Under the pieces are notes generated by a model, which was given only the letters and a program-made list of their open reading frames with translations, was not told the origin of the DNA and ran no database searches. A stretch of DNA of 64,000 bases, taken from the NCBI RefSeq assembly GCF_036378875.1, contig NZ_DASUVO010000162.1, forward strand, positions 50,353-114,352, given 5' to 3'. Numbering within the stretch: position 1 is the stretch's first letter; each line of letters begins with the position of its first letter. Position numbers and translations under genes: made by a program. Below are positions 1 to 8,053 of this stretch, one piece after another. Origin of the DNA: Actinophytocola sp036378875 (GTDB lineage Bacteria; Actinomycetota; Actinomycetes; Mycobacteriales; Pseudonocardiaceae).

Positions 1-317
1 CCGAGGGTGTGAGCGAGGAGCAGGCCAACTCGGTGTACCAGGCGCACGCGCTGTCGAAGTGGATCGGCGCGGACGCGGGCCCCATCGAGCCGAGGGTGGT
101 CACCGTGGAGCCGGGCGGGCCGGGGCACGTGCTGCTGTGCAGTGACGGGCTGTGGAACTACGTGCCGCAGGCGCGGTCGCTGACCGAGCTGATGCCGGCC
201 GAGGGTGGCATGACCGCCGCGGCCGACCTGACCGCGCTCGCGCTGAAGCTGGGTGGCCACGACAACATCACGACGGTGCTCGTGCCGTTCCCGCCGACCG
301 AAGGAGAAGGGTCGTGA
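1..317 (+). CDS. PP2C-family Ser/Thr protein phosphatase, C-terminal part
   Basis: Only the last ~105 codons are inside the window; the gene begins upstream. The visible stretch has the late PP2C motifs: LLCSDGLWNY (metal-binding Asp of motif 8) followed by GHDNITTVLV (motif 11), which is the usual end of the catalytic domain. PP2C enzymes remove phosphate from Ser/Thr of proteins phosphorylated by PknB/PknG-type kinases, in the cytosol. No membrane segment is seen in the part present. It is followed after 157 bp by a VWA protein and a zinc-ribbon/FHA protein on the same strand, which points to one phospho-signalling unit; in many actinobacteria such genes sit beside pknG, so the kinase may lie just upstream (inference). 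Confidence 0.9.
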   Translation, partial: EGVSEEQANSVYQAHALSKWIGADAGPIEPRVVTVEPGGPGHVLLCSDGLWNYVPQARSLTELMPAEGGMTAAADLTALALKLGGHDNITTVLVPFPPTEGEGS

Positions 318-320
318 GAC

Positions 321-468
321 ACCCTCTGTCAACCTCAAGGTCATATCAGGCCGAGTGCTTCGCAGCCGCACCTCAGGGGAACGTGACGCAGGCCAGCCAC
401 AAGTACATGACCAAACAGGACCCTCCGTCCGCCAACGCGACCAACACATTGAATTCCGGGGAGGCGGA
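321..468 (+). repeat. Conserved leader repeat, copy A (upstream of VWA gene)
   Basis: This non-coding stretch between the PP2C stop and the VWA start closely matches the reverse complement of 48115-48266. Over the ungapped 113-nt core from GGCCGAG to TTCCGGGG I count about 102 identities by eye; a weaker match with a 2-nt indel extends ~30 nt further upstream. The core includes AGGGGAACGTGACGCA and GCCAGCCACAAGTAC, almost unchanged. It ends in the Shine-Dalgarno sequence GGGGAGG, and both copies place 10 nt between GGAGG and the start codon. It is probably a 5' untranslated regulatory element or a promoter-leader cassette. Confidence 0.8.
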
Positions 469-474
469 CCAGTC

Positions 475-1770
475 ATGAGCACGGAGTTCTCGGTCGAGGT
501 CTACCAGAACGAGTACCTGGCGGCGGGCGCCACCGAGGTCAACGCGATCGTGACGGTCACCGCGTCGGGCGCGCCGACCGGTCCGGCGCAGCCATCGGGC
601 AGCGCCGCCGAGGTGATCATCGTCGACTGCTCCGGCTCGATGCACGTGCCCCGTTCCAAGCTGTCGTCGGCGAAGCAGGCGACCGCGGCGGCCATCGACA
701 CGCTGCGCGACGGCGTGGAGTTCGCGGTCGTGGCCGGCACGGACGAGGCCCGGCTCGTCTACCCGTACCAGCAGGGCATGTCGGTCGCGTCGCCACAGAC
801 GCGGGCCGAGGCCAAGGACGCGGTCAAGAAGCTCGCCGCGAACGGCGGCACCGCGATCGGGAAGTGGCTGACGCTCGCCGACTCGCTGTTCTCCACGTCC
901 TCGGCGTCGATGCGCCACGCGATCCTGCTGACCGACGGCCAGAACATGCACGAGACGCCCCGCCAGCTGGCCCGCACGCTGGACGAGGTCGCGGGGAAGT
1001 TCGTGTGTGACTGCCGAGGAGTCGGCACCGACTGGGAGGTCAAGGAGCTGCGGACCATCGCCGAGCGGTTGCTCGGCACGGTCGACATCGTGGCGCAGCC
1101 CGAGGACCTGGAGGCGGACTTCCGCGCCATGGCGGCGTCGGCCATGAACAAGGCGGTCGCGGACGTGGCGCTGCGGCTGTGGACGCCGATGGGCGCCACG
1201 GTGAAGTTCGTGAAGCAGGTGGAGCCGACGCTGGTGGACGTGACGGCGCGACGCACGGAGGTGCCGCCCCGCAGCGGCGACTACCCGACCGGCTCGTGGG
1301 GTTCGGAGACGCGGGACTACCACGTGTGCGTGCAGGTGCCGTCCGCGGCGACGGGCGAGAAGATGCTGGCGGGCCGGGTGAGCCTCGTCGCGGGTGACGA
1401 GGTGCTCGGCCAGGGCAAGATCCTCGCCGTGTGGACCGAGGACACCGCCCTGTCGACCAGGATCAACCGGGAGGTCGCGCACTACACCGGGCAGGCGGAG
1501 CTGGCGTCGGCGATCCAGGAGGGCCTGGAGGCACGCAAGGCCGGTGACGTCGAGACGGCGACCGCGAAGCTGGGCCGCGCCGTGCAGCTCGCCACCGAGA
1601 CCGGGCACACCGACACCGCGAAGCTGCTTTCGAAGGTGGTCGACGTGGAGGACGCGCGAACCGGCACGGTGCGGCTGAAGCGCAAGGTCGAGACGGTCGA
1701 CGAGATGACGCTCGACACCCGGTCGTCGAAGACGATGCGGGTGCGTAAGAAGCAGCCGACGGAAAGCTGA
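475..1770 (+). CDS. von Willebrand factor A domain protein
   Basis: The 431-residue protein has a VWA domain at about residues 45-225 with a complete MIDAS metal site: DCSGS at 51-55, a TAIG segment around residue 129, and LLTDGQN further on. There is no signal peptide or membrane helix, so it is cytosolic. The C-terminal third is a helical region rich in Ala, Glu and Lys, as in actinobacterial VWA proteins located next to PP2C and FHA genes. VWA domains bind protein partners through a metal ion; a scaffold role in Ser/Thr phosphorylation signalling is inferred from the neighbours. The ATG at 475 is chosen because GGGGAGG lies 10 nt upstream; an open frame continues further upstream but runs through the PP2C gene. 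Its leader is repeat copy A. Confidence 0.85.
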   Translation: MSTEFSVEVYQNEYLAAGATEVNAIVTVTASGAPTGPAQPSGSAAEVIIVDCSGSMHVPRSKLSSAKQATAAAIDTLRDGVEFAVVAGTDEARLVYPYQQGMSVASPQTRAEAKDAVKKLAANGGTAIGKWLTLADSLFSTSSASMRHAILLTDGQNMHETPRQLARTLDEVAGKFVCDCRGVGTDWEVKELRTIAERLLGTVDIVAQPEDLEADFRAMAASAMNKAVADVALRLWTPMGATVKFVKQVEPTLVDVTARRTEVPPRSGDYPTGSWGSETRDYHVCVQVPSAATGEKMLAGRVSLVAGDEVLGQGKILAVWTEDTALSTRINREVAHYTGQAELASAIQEGLEARKAGDVETATAKLGRAVQLATETGHTDTAKLLSKVVDVEDARTGTVRLKRKVETVDEMTLDTRSSKTMRVRKKQPTES

Positions 1771-1778
1771 GGCGCGCG

Positions 1779-2471
1779 ATGGCGACCTGCCCGCAGGGCC
1801 ACACCTCCTCGGACGAGGAGTTCTGCGACGTCTGCGGCCGGGAGATCGGCGGCGCACCCGTGTTGGTCGCCGACGCTCCCCCGGTCGCCGAGCCCGCGCT
1901 GCCCGCGGCCGGTGAGACATGCCAGGCGTGTGGCGCGGCGCTGGCCGGCCGGTTCTGCGAGGAGTGCGGCCACGACTCGCTGGCCGCACCGCCCGTGGTC
2001 GCCCAGCCTGCCCAGCCGGTGGTGCCGGACGTGCCTCCGGTGCCCGCCGACCGCCTGCCGGAGGCCGCGACGTGGACGGCCACGGTGACCGCGGACCGCG
2101 CCTACTTCGACTCGGTGATGGCCGTGGACGGCCCGGACGCGGCCGGCATCAACTTCCCGCCGTACTGCCCGGACCGCCATTTTCCCTTGGCGGGCAAGGA
2201 GATCAGCATCGGCCGGCAGAGCCGCAGCCGCGGTATCCACCCGGACATCGACCTGATCGGCCCGCCGGAGGACCCGGGAGTGTCGCACCTGCACGCGTTG
2301 CTGCTCGCGCAGGAAGACGGCTCGTGGTCCATTGTGGACCTCGACTCGGCGAACGGCACCGCGGTGAACGAGGAACCAAAGCCGTTACGCCCCAACGTGC
2401 CCCGCGCACTCGCGAACGGCGACCGGATCTACATCGGCGCGTGGACCAGGATAACGCTGCGCCGTTCCTGA
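1779..2471 (+). CDS. Zinc-ribbon and FHA domain protein
   Basis: The 230-residue protein starts with two zinc-ribbon-like Cys clusters (CPQGH...CDVCG at about 4-20, CQACG...CEECG at about 48-67), then an Ala/Pro-rich linker, then an FHA domain at about 125-228. The FHA motifs are visible: ISIGRQS, the SHLHALL segment, and IVDLDSANGTAVN. FHA domains bind phosphothreonine, so this is a likely reader of a nearby kinase. It differs from GarA/OdhI, the known PknG substrate, in having N-terminal zinc ribbons. The start is 8 nt after the VWA stop, so the two are almost certainly one transcript. Confidence 0.87.
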   Translation: MATCPQGHTSSDEEFCDVCGREIGGAPVLVADAPPVAEPALPAAGETCQACGAALAGRFCEECGHDSLAAPPVVAQPAQPVVPDVPPVPADRLPEAATWTATVTADRAYFDSVMAVDGPDAAGINFPPYCPDRHFPLAGKEISIGRQSRSRGIHPDIDLIGPPEDPGVSHLHALLLAQEDGSWSIVDLDSANGTAVNEEPKPLRPNVPRALANGDRIYIGAWTRITLRRS

Positions 2472-2553
2472 ACGTTCAGCAACAGACGGTCATCTCCGGT
2501 TGTCCCCATTCGGACGCAGATCACCGCCGTCGGCCGCGGTTATGCTCCGGCCC

Positions 2554-3795
2554 ATGTCTGGACACCGCGGTCTAAGGCTCCTGTTTCCCTTGCTGCTCAT
2601 AGCGTCCCTGGCGCTGGCGGCGCCCTCCGCGAGCGCTCATCCGCGCTGGGTGGCGTCGTGGGCGGCGAGTCCCGTGGCGGGCAGCGTGATCCCGTGGTCG
2701 GACTGCCCCGCCGGAACGGGGCTCGGGAACCAGACGGTCCGCAACGTGGTGTTCGCGAGCGTCGGCGGCTCCCAGGTTCGGGTCCGGCTGTCGAACGCGT
2801 TCGGCACCACGCCGCTGCGGGTCGGGCACGCGTCGGTGGCGGTCCAGGCCGCCAACGCGGACGCGGTGCCGGGCACGGTGCGGGAGCTGACGTTCCACGG
2901 CCGGCGCGCGGTCACGGTGCCGCCGGGACGTGAACTGTTCAGCGACCCGGTCCGGTTGCGGGTGGCCGCGCTGTCCACGCTGCTGGTGAGCGCTTACGCA
3001 CCAGGCCCGACGGGCCCACTGACGAACCACCCGTTCACCGCGCAGGGCAACTTCCTGGCGACGGGCGACCGCGTGCTCGCGGGTGGCACGGACTACGGCA
3101 ACACGCCGTGCTGGATGGTGGCGGGCGGCGTGGACGTCATCCCGACGCGGCCGATCATCGGCTCCGTGGTGGCACTGGGCGACTCGATCACCGACACCTC
3201 GGCGACGACCGGCAACGCCAACCACCGCTGGCCGGACTTCCTGGCCCGCCGCCTGAACGCGGTGCGGGGCCCGACCCTGTCGGTGGTCAACGCCGGTCTG
3301 GGCGGCAACCGGGTACTGGCGGCGCGCGAGGAGGCGTTCTGGGGCGTGCCGGCACTGGAACGGCTGGAACGGGACGTGTTCGCCCAGACAGGCGTGCGCA
3401 CGGTGATCCTCATGGAGGGCGTCAACGACATCGGCTTCGACGCGACCGCCGAGGACCTGATCGCGGGCCTGCGCGAGATCGCCGACCGCACACACGCCGC
3501 GGGCCTACGCGTCATCGGCGGCACGATCACCCCGTTCGGCGGGTCGTTCATCGAGACCGACCAGCGAACGCAGACGTGGTTGACCGTCAACGACTGGATC
3601 CGCGACAGCGGCACCTTCGACGCGGTGGTCGACTTCGCCGCGGCGACCGCCGCCCCAGACGACCCGACAGCCCTGAACCCGACCTACGACAGCGGCGACC
3701 ACCTACACCCGAACGACGCCGGCACGGAGGCGATGGCCGCCGCCATCGACCTGTCCCTGCTGCTGCCCGCACACTGCCGCTGCCTGGCAGGCTGA
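2554..3795 (+). CDS. Secreted SGNH/GDSL-family esterase
   Basis: The 413-residue protein opens with a signal peptide: charged GHRGLR, then a Leu/Ala-rich core, then an ASA cleavage site before HPRW. The SGNH hydrolase blocks are all present: GDSIT near residue 209 (nucleophile Ser), NAGLGGN, GVNDIGF near 289, and DHLHPND near 382 (catalytic Asp and His). The ~190 residues before GDS form an N-terminal beta-rich domain found in many actinobacterial secreted esterases of this type. Expected function is hydrolysis of an ester (polysaccharide acetyl group or lipid) outside the cell. An in-frame ATG at 2542 would add four residues. It is transcribed alone or with the small membrane gene that follows. 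Confidence 0.88.
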   Translation: MSGHRGLRLLFPLLLIASLALAAPSASAHPRWVASWAASPVAGSVIPWSDCPAGTGLGNQTVRNVVFASVGGSQVRVRLSNAFGTTPLRVGHASVAVQAANADAVPGTVRELTFHGRRAVTVPPGRELFSDPVRLRVAALSTLLVSAYAPGPTGPLTNHPFTAQGNFLATGDRVLAGGTDYGNTPCWMVAGGVDVIPTRPIIGSVVALGDSITDTSATTGNANHRWPDFLARRLNAVRGPTLSVVNAGLGGNRVLAAREEAFWGVPALERLERDVFAQTGVRTVILMEGVNDIGFDATAEDLIAGLREIADRTHAAGLRVIGGTITPFGGSFIETDQRTQTWLTVNDWIRDSGTFDAVVDFAAATAAPDDPTALNPTYDSGDHLHPNDAGTEAMAAAIDLSLLLPAHCRCLAG

Positions 3796-3835
3796 GTCGG
3801 GACCGGTCCCGCGTGGCCGGACCTAACGTCGGGCC

Positions 3836-4240
3836 ATGAACAGCAAACCCGCGACTCTCATCACCTCGGTCGTCCTGATCTTCATACAGGCGGCGCTCAA
3901 CGCCATGGTCGGGCTCTTCAGCATCGTGGACATCACGGAGCGGATGGACCACAACCAGACCGTGACGACCGACATGTACGTGTTCGCCTACGGTTCGCTG
4001 GCGGGAGGCGTGCTCCTCGCGGTCAGCGGTGTGCTGCTGTTGCGCGGCGTCGCCACGATGCGGATCGTGGTCACCGTGCTGGAAGGACTCGTCATCATCG
4101 GCGGGTTCATGAGCCTGATCGCGGGCGTGCCCACGGCGGTAATCGGCATCGGCATCGCGGTGACCATCCTGGTGCTGCTGTTCGGCAAACGGTCCAGCGA
4201 GTGGTTCGCGTCAAGACGCGACGCCCGCTCCATGATCTGA
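3836..4240 (+). CDS. Small four-helix membrane protein
   Basis: The 134-residue protein has four predicted membrane helices (about 6-27, 46-67, 73-93 and 95-115), a short charged cytoplasmic tail (KRSSEW...RRDAR) and no recognised enzyme motif. It lies 40 nt after the secreted esterase on the same strand. I do not recognise the family; proteins of this size and topology are common in actinomycetes with no known role. Confidence 0.7.
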   Translation: MNSKPATLITSVVLIFIQAALNAMVGLFSIVDITERMDHNQTVTTDMYVFAYGSLAGGVLLAVSGVLLLRGVATMRIVVTVLEGLVIIGGFMSLIAGVPTAVIGIGIAVTILVLLFGKRSSEWFASRRDARSMI

Positions 4241-4344
4241 TGCACGCATGCCACTCGACGCTCACGTACGACGGTGTCAGCGACCTCGCTTCCCCGACCG
4301 GCCATCCACCGACCTGGTGGACCCGCTTCTTCGACTACCTGTGA

Positions 4345-4599
4345 TCAGCTCACACGACCGGGCCGGCCGTCCGACACGGCGTTGACGAAACGCAGCCACG
4401 GAGCCGAGGGCACGGTCAGGATCGGGCCGGTGGCGTTCTTGGAATCCCGGACCGCGGCACGCCCCTCGGCGAGCGCCACCTCAACGCAGTCGGTCTGAGG
4501 CCCTTCGCTGAAACTGCTCTTCCGCCACGCCACCTCAACGCAGTCCGTCCCAGCTCCTTCGCTAAAACTGCTCTTCCTCCAACTCGTAGATGCCCGCAT
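4345..4599 (-). CDS. DUF397 protein with duplicated N-terminal motif
   Basis: The 84-residue protein is a DUF397 member: WRKSSFSEG..TDCVEVA, then VRDSKNATGPILTV, then an aromatic C-terminal helix. The first motif occurs twice in a row (18 residues each), the result of a 54-bp in-frame tandem duplication. DUF397 proteins are small partners encoded next to XRE/DUF5753 regulators (BldB/WhiJ-like pairs in Streptomyces development) and may modulate their DNA binding. The ATG at 4599 lies inside the 3' end of the regulator gene (38-nt overlap), so translation is likely coupled. Confidence 0.88.
   Translation of the reverse strand: MRASTSWRKSSFSEGAGTDCVEVAWRKSSFSEGPQTDCVEVALAEGRAAVRDSKNATGPILTVPSAPWLRFVNAVSDGRPGRVS
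4475..4582 (-). repeat. 54-bp in-frame tandem duplication inside DUF397 gene
   Basis: Two adjacent 54-bp units (about 4529-4582 and 4475-4528) encode WRKSSFSEGAGTDCVEVA and WRKSSFSEGPQTDCVEVA. The units differ at only a few bases, which suggests a fairly recent event. Confidence 0.85.
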
Positions 4600-5467
4600 C
4601 GCGCCTGGTGCTCCTTCGGTCGAGAGCGTCAGCCAGTTCGGCTATGAACGCCCTCGATTTTGCCTCATCCAGCGCCACAGATGCGATGGTGCGGAGAAGC
4701 CTTCGGTAGTCCCCGACAAACTCCGCATCGTCAATGAAGACCCCGTTCCAGGCGGCAGAGAAGTAGACCAGCGGGCTGTGGTCTCGGTACTCGAACACCC
4801 GAAAAGAGCTCCCGAATATTCCTCGTGCCCCCGCAAAGGCAGGAAGCACGCGAACGCTCACATGCGGAAGGCCGGCCAGTAGGAGCACCTTGAGCAGCTG
4901 TTCATGCATGATTGCCTTGCCACCGACCTGCAGGCGAAGAGCCTGTTCATGCACGAGGAAGGTGAATCGCCCCGCCCCGGGGCGATGGAGTATCTGCTGC
5001 CGCTCCTCTCGCAGGCCAACGGCCGCATCGATGTCCTCCTGCGGAAGACCTGGGCTCTGTTCGATCAGCAGCCGCGCATACCTGCTCGTCTGCAGCAAGC
5101 CGGGAACGACATTGGGTTCGTAGCTGACCGATCGATCAGCGGTGGCCTCGTGGTAGATCAGTGAGCTGAGGGTGTCCTCCAGCCATTCGCCGTGAGGGCT
5201 GAGCCAGTAGCCCAGTTTGCGTTCGGCGTCTCGGCAGAGGTCCAGTATGTCCTTGGCCTCGTGTACGAAGACCTTGCAGGCGGCCAGGTAGTGGATGGCG
5301 TCCACGACGCTGATCTCCGACTGGCCCATCTCCACACGCGACACCTTGCTGCGGTGCCAGCCGGTGACCCGGCAGATGTCGTCCCCGGCGAGGCCGGCCG
5401 CCTCGCGGCGCTTCCTCAGTTCGGCGCCCAGTTCTCGATAGCACGCGCTCGCGTTGCTCCGTCCCAT
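4562..5467 (-). CDS. XRE-family regulator with DUF5753 domain
   Basis: The 301-residue protein has an N-terminal helix-turn-helix at about residues 10-65 (LGAELRKRREAAGL...RSKVSRVEMGQ) followed by the DUF5753 ligand/partner domain, with PNVVPGLLQTSRYARLL and a late VRVLPAFAGARG segment. This arrangement is typical of the abundant actinomycete regulators that act with DUF397 or DUF397-like small proteins in differentiation and antibiotic control. The start MGRSNAS at 5467 is preferred because an upstream extension has unusual Cys-rich composition. The DUF397 partner overlaps its 3' end. Confidence 0.9.
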   Translation of the reverse strand: MGRSNASACYRELGAELRKRREAAGLAGDDICRVTGWHRSKVSRVEMGQSEISVVDAIHYLAACKVFVHEAKDILDLCRDAERKLGYWLSPHGEWLEDTLSSLIYHEATADRSVSYEPNVVPGLLQTSRYARLLIEQSPGLPQEDIDAAVGLREERQQILHRPGAGRFTFLVHEQALRLQVGGKAIMHEQLLKVLLLAGLPHVSVRVLPAFAGARGIFGSSFRVFEYRDHSPLVYFSAAWNGVFIDDAEFVGDYRRLLRTIASVALDEAKSRAFIAELADALDRRSTRRDAGIYELEEEQF

Positions 5468-5555
5468 GTCGAGCAACGCTACGGCCGGCACACGGGAAAT
5501 CCTTGTGCCACACGCGCAACACCACCCCAACGGGGCCGTGTGCCGGCCTGGCGAA

Positions 5556-6809
5556 CTACCCTACCGTCACATTTCCGCCGCTTTGACGAACACAGGACAC
5601 CTGGCGGCTCGCGGTCACCGCGGCGCCGGACAGGCACTGGCCCAGCACACCGTAACCGTTGGCGTTGGGGTGCCAGGATTCCTGGCACGTCTGGAAGTAC
5701 GTGACGCAGGTGTTGGCGATTCGCTGGATGTCCAGCTTGTCGTAGCCGGACAGGCTCGTCACAAAGGTCCCGCTCGGGCCGTCCATCAGGCGGATCGGTG
5801 TGGCCAGTGCGTTTCCTGGGCTGCCGTCGTTCTCGCACAGCCGGGCGCCGTTGAACGCGGACTGCACGTTCAGGTACACCAGGTCATCCGAGGGGAACTC
5901 GGAGGAGAGCGTCGCGTGTGCCGAGCTGACGATCGAGCCGAGTGCCTGCGAGAACAGGTGACCTGCCGCGAGGCTCGCGCGGTGTGCTGGGCAACCGGCC
6001 GCGTACCGTTCGGCGCCAAGGGCACGGAACTTGTCGCGGTTGTCGGCCCGGCCGTCCTCTTCGTGGTAGCGCTGGGCGAAGTCGGTCGGCAGCGGGTTGG
6101 TGTAGTCCTGGAACACGACACGGTGCTGGCCGTCGGCGTCGACCTGGTCCAGTGTGGTCAGCAGGGCGCGCAGTGCGTCGGTGGTCTCCGCCGTCGCCGC
6201 GGCCAGTTCGGCGTCGGTCGCCAGGTCGGAGATGTTGCACGGCTCCTGCGGCACGTCACCGCCGAGGTAGGCCCAGAACTCCCACCAACCGGTCCACGCG
6301 TCGGCGATGAAACGGTTGGCGCACACCGAGGCCGCGTCCCCGAAGGTGAACGAGCTGTTGTTCGAGCCGAGTCCGACCAGTACCAGGTCGATGTCGTGTG
6401 TGGTCGCCACCGCTCGGAGTTGGTCCAACTGCGACGCGACGGTTCGGCCCTTGGCACGGCCGGACGACGCGTTCAGGACGTCGAACGGCTGACCGCCCGA
6501 GCAGGCCAGGTTGAACCGGTCCTGGATGCCCGGCAGCGTCGCCCGGAACACCGACGCGTTCGGGGACCTGTGGCAGAAGTAGGCATTGGTGTTCGCCGCC
6601 GACCAACCCGGAAAGCCTTGCGCCGCCCCGTTCACGTCGGTCACGGCGGAATAGTCCCCGCCGCCTTCGCCGGAGATGAAACTGTCTCCGAGCGCGACGG
6701 CGGCGGTGGGTAGGACAGCGGGTTGAGCAATTGCGGGTGCACCGGCAAACGCAACGGCGACCGCGACAACAGACGAGGCGGCGGCCGCCGCGAGGTAACG
6801 CAGGGACAT
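5556..6809 (-). CDS. Secreted SGNH-family lipase/esterase
   Basis: The 417-residue protein carries a clear signal peptide (MSLRYL, Ala/Val core, ending APAIAQP) and then the catalytic start VALGDSFISGEGGG, the block I GDS that carries the nucleophile Ser. GLGSNNSSF gives the later oxyanion block, and WHPNANGYG near the C-terminus gives the catalytic His. Four or more Cys in the mature part suggest disulfides, as in Streptomyces-type secreted SGNH lipases. Expected role is extracellular ester hydrolysis. The ATG at 6809 is preceded by GGGAGGG at a good distance; the open frame upstream of it has no signal peptide logic. A short palindrome at 6838-6850 lies in its promoter region. Confidence 0.88.
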   Translation of the reverse strand: MSLRYLAAAAASSVVAVAVAFAGAPAIAQPAVLPTAAVALGDSFISGEGGGDYSAVTDVNGAAQGFPGWSAANTNAYFCHRSPNASVFRATLPGIQDRFNLACSGGQPFDVLNASSGRAKGRTVASQLDQLRAVATTHDIDLVLVGLGSNNSSFTFGDAASVCANRFIADAWTGWWEFWAYLGGDVPQEPCNISDLATDAELAAATAETTDALRALLTTLDQVDADGQHRVVFQDYTNPLPTDFAQRYHEEDGRADNRDKFRALGAERYAAGCPAHRASLAAGHLFSQALGSIVSSAHATLSSEFPSDDLVYLNVQSAFNGARLCENDGSPGNALATPIRLMDGPSGTFVTSLSGYDKLDIQRIANTCVTYFQTCQESWHPNANGYGVLGQCLSGAAVTASRQVSCVRQSGGNVTVG

Positions 6810-6837
6810 CACAGGCCCTCCCGACCGGGCATAAATG

Positions 6838-6850
6838 TGAAATTGTTTCA
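6838..6850. promoter_or_regulatory. Palindrome upstream of SGNH lipase gene
   Basis: TGAAATTGTTTCA is a 5-3-5 inverted repeat located 29 nt upstream of the lipase start. GAAA...TTTC half-sites are used by several actinobacterial sugar regulators, but this match is too short to name one. Confidence 0.3.
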
Positions 6851-7046
6851 GCAGTGATTCTGGTCGCCCCCGGCGAGAAGAGTCAAGATCGCCGCACGGT
6901 GAAGGTTGCGGTGCGAGCATCGTTTTTGCATTAGCGCACCCGTTCGACCACGGGAAGTAGTTTGCGCCGACCATCCGGGCGGAAATGCCAACCCATGGGG
7001 TGACAACCCGTGACAACTTATGCGCGGTCAGTGCACGGTATACCTC

Positions 7047-8024
7047 ATGTCAGTTGACAACCTCAGACACCGATTACTCGTCCAGTGCCCGCCGGAACGA
7101 GCGGACACCGTCGCGCCCATCACCAACCGGTACCACTCCGGCCTCGTGCTGACCGGTCCCAAGCCCAGCACGACCGTCCGCCACCTACAACGGCTCCACT
7201 ACCCCGGGCCGATCCTGTGCGACGCAGCCCGCTACACGGGCCGGCACAGCGTCCCGGCCAGCGTCGGCCTCACCGCCGCCTGGATCGCCGAACAGCACGA
7301 CCTCGGCCTCGTCGCGCTGACCGACTCCGGCTACCTCGCCGCAGGCGACTGGATGGGCCTGGACCGGCTTCTCACCGACGCGTCGAACCACCCGCCGCCC
7401 CTGCTCGTCACCCTCCCGCTGGCCGCCGGCTGGTTCATCGAACGCCCGCGTCTCAACCAGCTGATCACCACGCTCAACGAGGCTGGGCTGCCCGTCGCGG
7501 TCGTTCCCGGCTCGTGCGGCGGCCAGCCCGTCACCAGCGGGCTCGTCCGGCTCCTCACGGCGACCGTGCCGGTCGTGGTGCTGCGGGCCGACGTCGGCGC
7601 CCTCGGCGCGGTCTGCAACGGCGCACACGCCGGCGCGCTCGGCATCACCTCCGGGCTGTTCGTCCCGGCGCTGCTCGGTCACCACCGCTCGGCCGTGCTC
7701 GCCCGCATCGTGGCGCGGACGCCCGGCCTCGCCGGGTTATGGCCGTGTGACTGCCCGGAGTGCGCGGGCACCGTGCCGACGCACCTGTCGGCCGGGGGCA
7801 TCTACCGGCACTCGCTGCACACGCAACTCGCGCTCGGTGACCGGCTGCGACACGATCCAGCGACCTGGCGGGAGCAGTGCGGGCGCGCGCTCGGCGTGCA
7901 CCGTGCCGTCGGGGAGGTCATGCCGAACTGGCCGCCGCCGACCGCGCTGCGGTCCTGGCACGACCTGGAGCCGCCAGCGATCCCGAGGCAGACCTCCGGC
8001 GAGCACGCCCGTCGACTCCCGTAG
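7047..8024 (+). CDS. Conserved protein resembling the tRNA-guanine transglycosylase fold
   Basis: The 325-residue cytosolic protein has no clear annotated family that I can name with certainty. Two features recall TGT enzymes: VALTDSGYL near residues 90-98, like the TDSGGY/F block that carries the catalytic Asp, and CDCPEC near 235-240 followed by YRHSLHTQLAL, like the TGT zinc site CxCxxC...His with its C-terminal helix. Alternating hydrophobic strands (PPLLVTLPL, PVAVVPGS, VPVVVLRAD) fit a TIM barrel. The second TGT Asp (nucleophile) block is not recognisable, so base exchange is unproven. The ATG at 7047 gives the simplest N-terminus; 7020 is an alternative. It stands alone between divergent lipase and co-directional helicase genes. 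Confidence 0.55.
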   Translation: MSVDNLRHRLLVQCPPERADTVAPITNRYHSGLVLTGPKPSTTVRHLQRLHYPGPILCDAARYTGRHSVPASVGLTAAWIAEQHDLGLVALTDSGYLAAGDWMGLDRLLTDASNHPPPLLVTLPLAAGWFIERPRLNQLITTLNEAGLPVAVVPGSCGGQPVTSGLVRLLTATVPVVVLRADVGALGAVCNGAHAGALGITSGLFVPALLGHHRSAVLARIVARTPGLAGLWPCDCPECAGTVPTHLSAGGIYRHSLHTQLALGDRLRHDPATWREQCGRALGVHRAVGEVMPNWPPPTALRSWHDLEPPAIPRQTSGEHARRLP

Positions 8025-8053
8025 CGACAGGACGTGGGACCATCGATCCCATC

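Noticed and set aside
152..478. A continuous frame from inside the PP2C gene through leader repeat A, ending at the VWA start (ATGA)
   Set aside because: Its first half is only an off-frame reading of PP2C. A short leader peptide starting at GTG 379 or ATG 404 or so remains possible, and is treated under the leader finding rather than as a gene.
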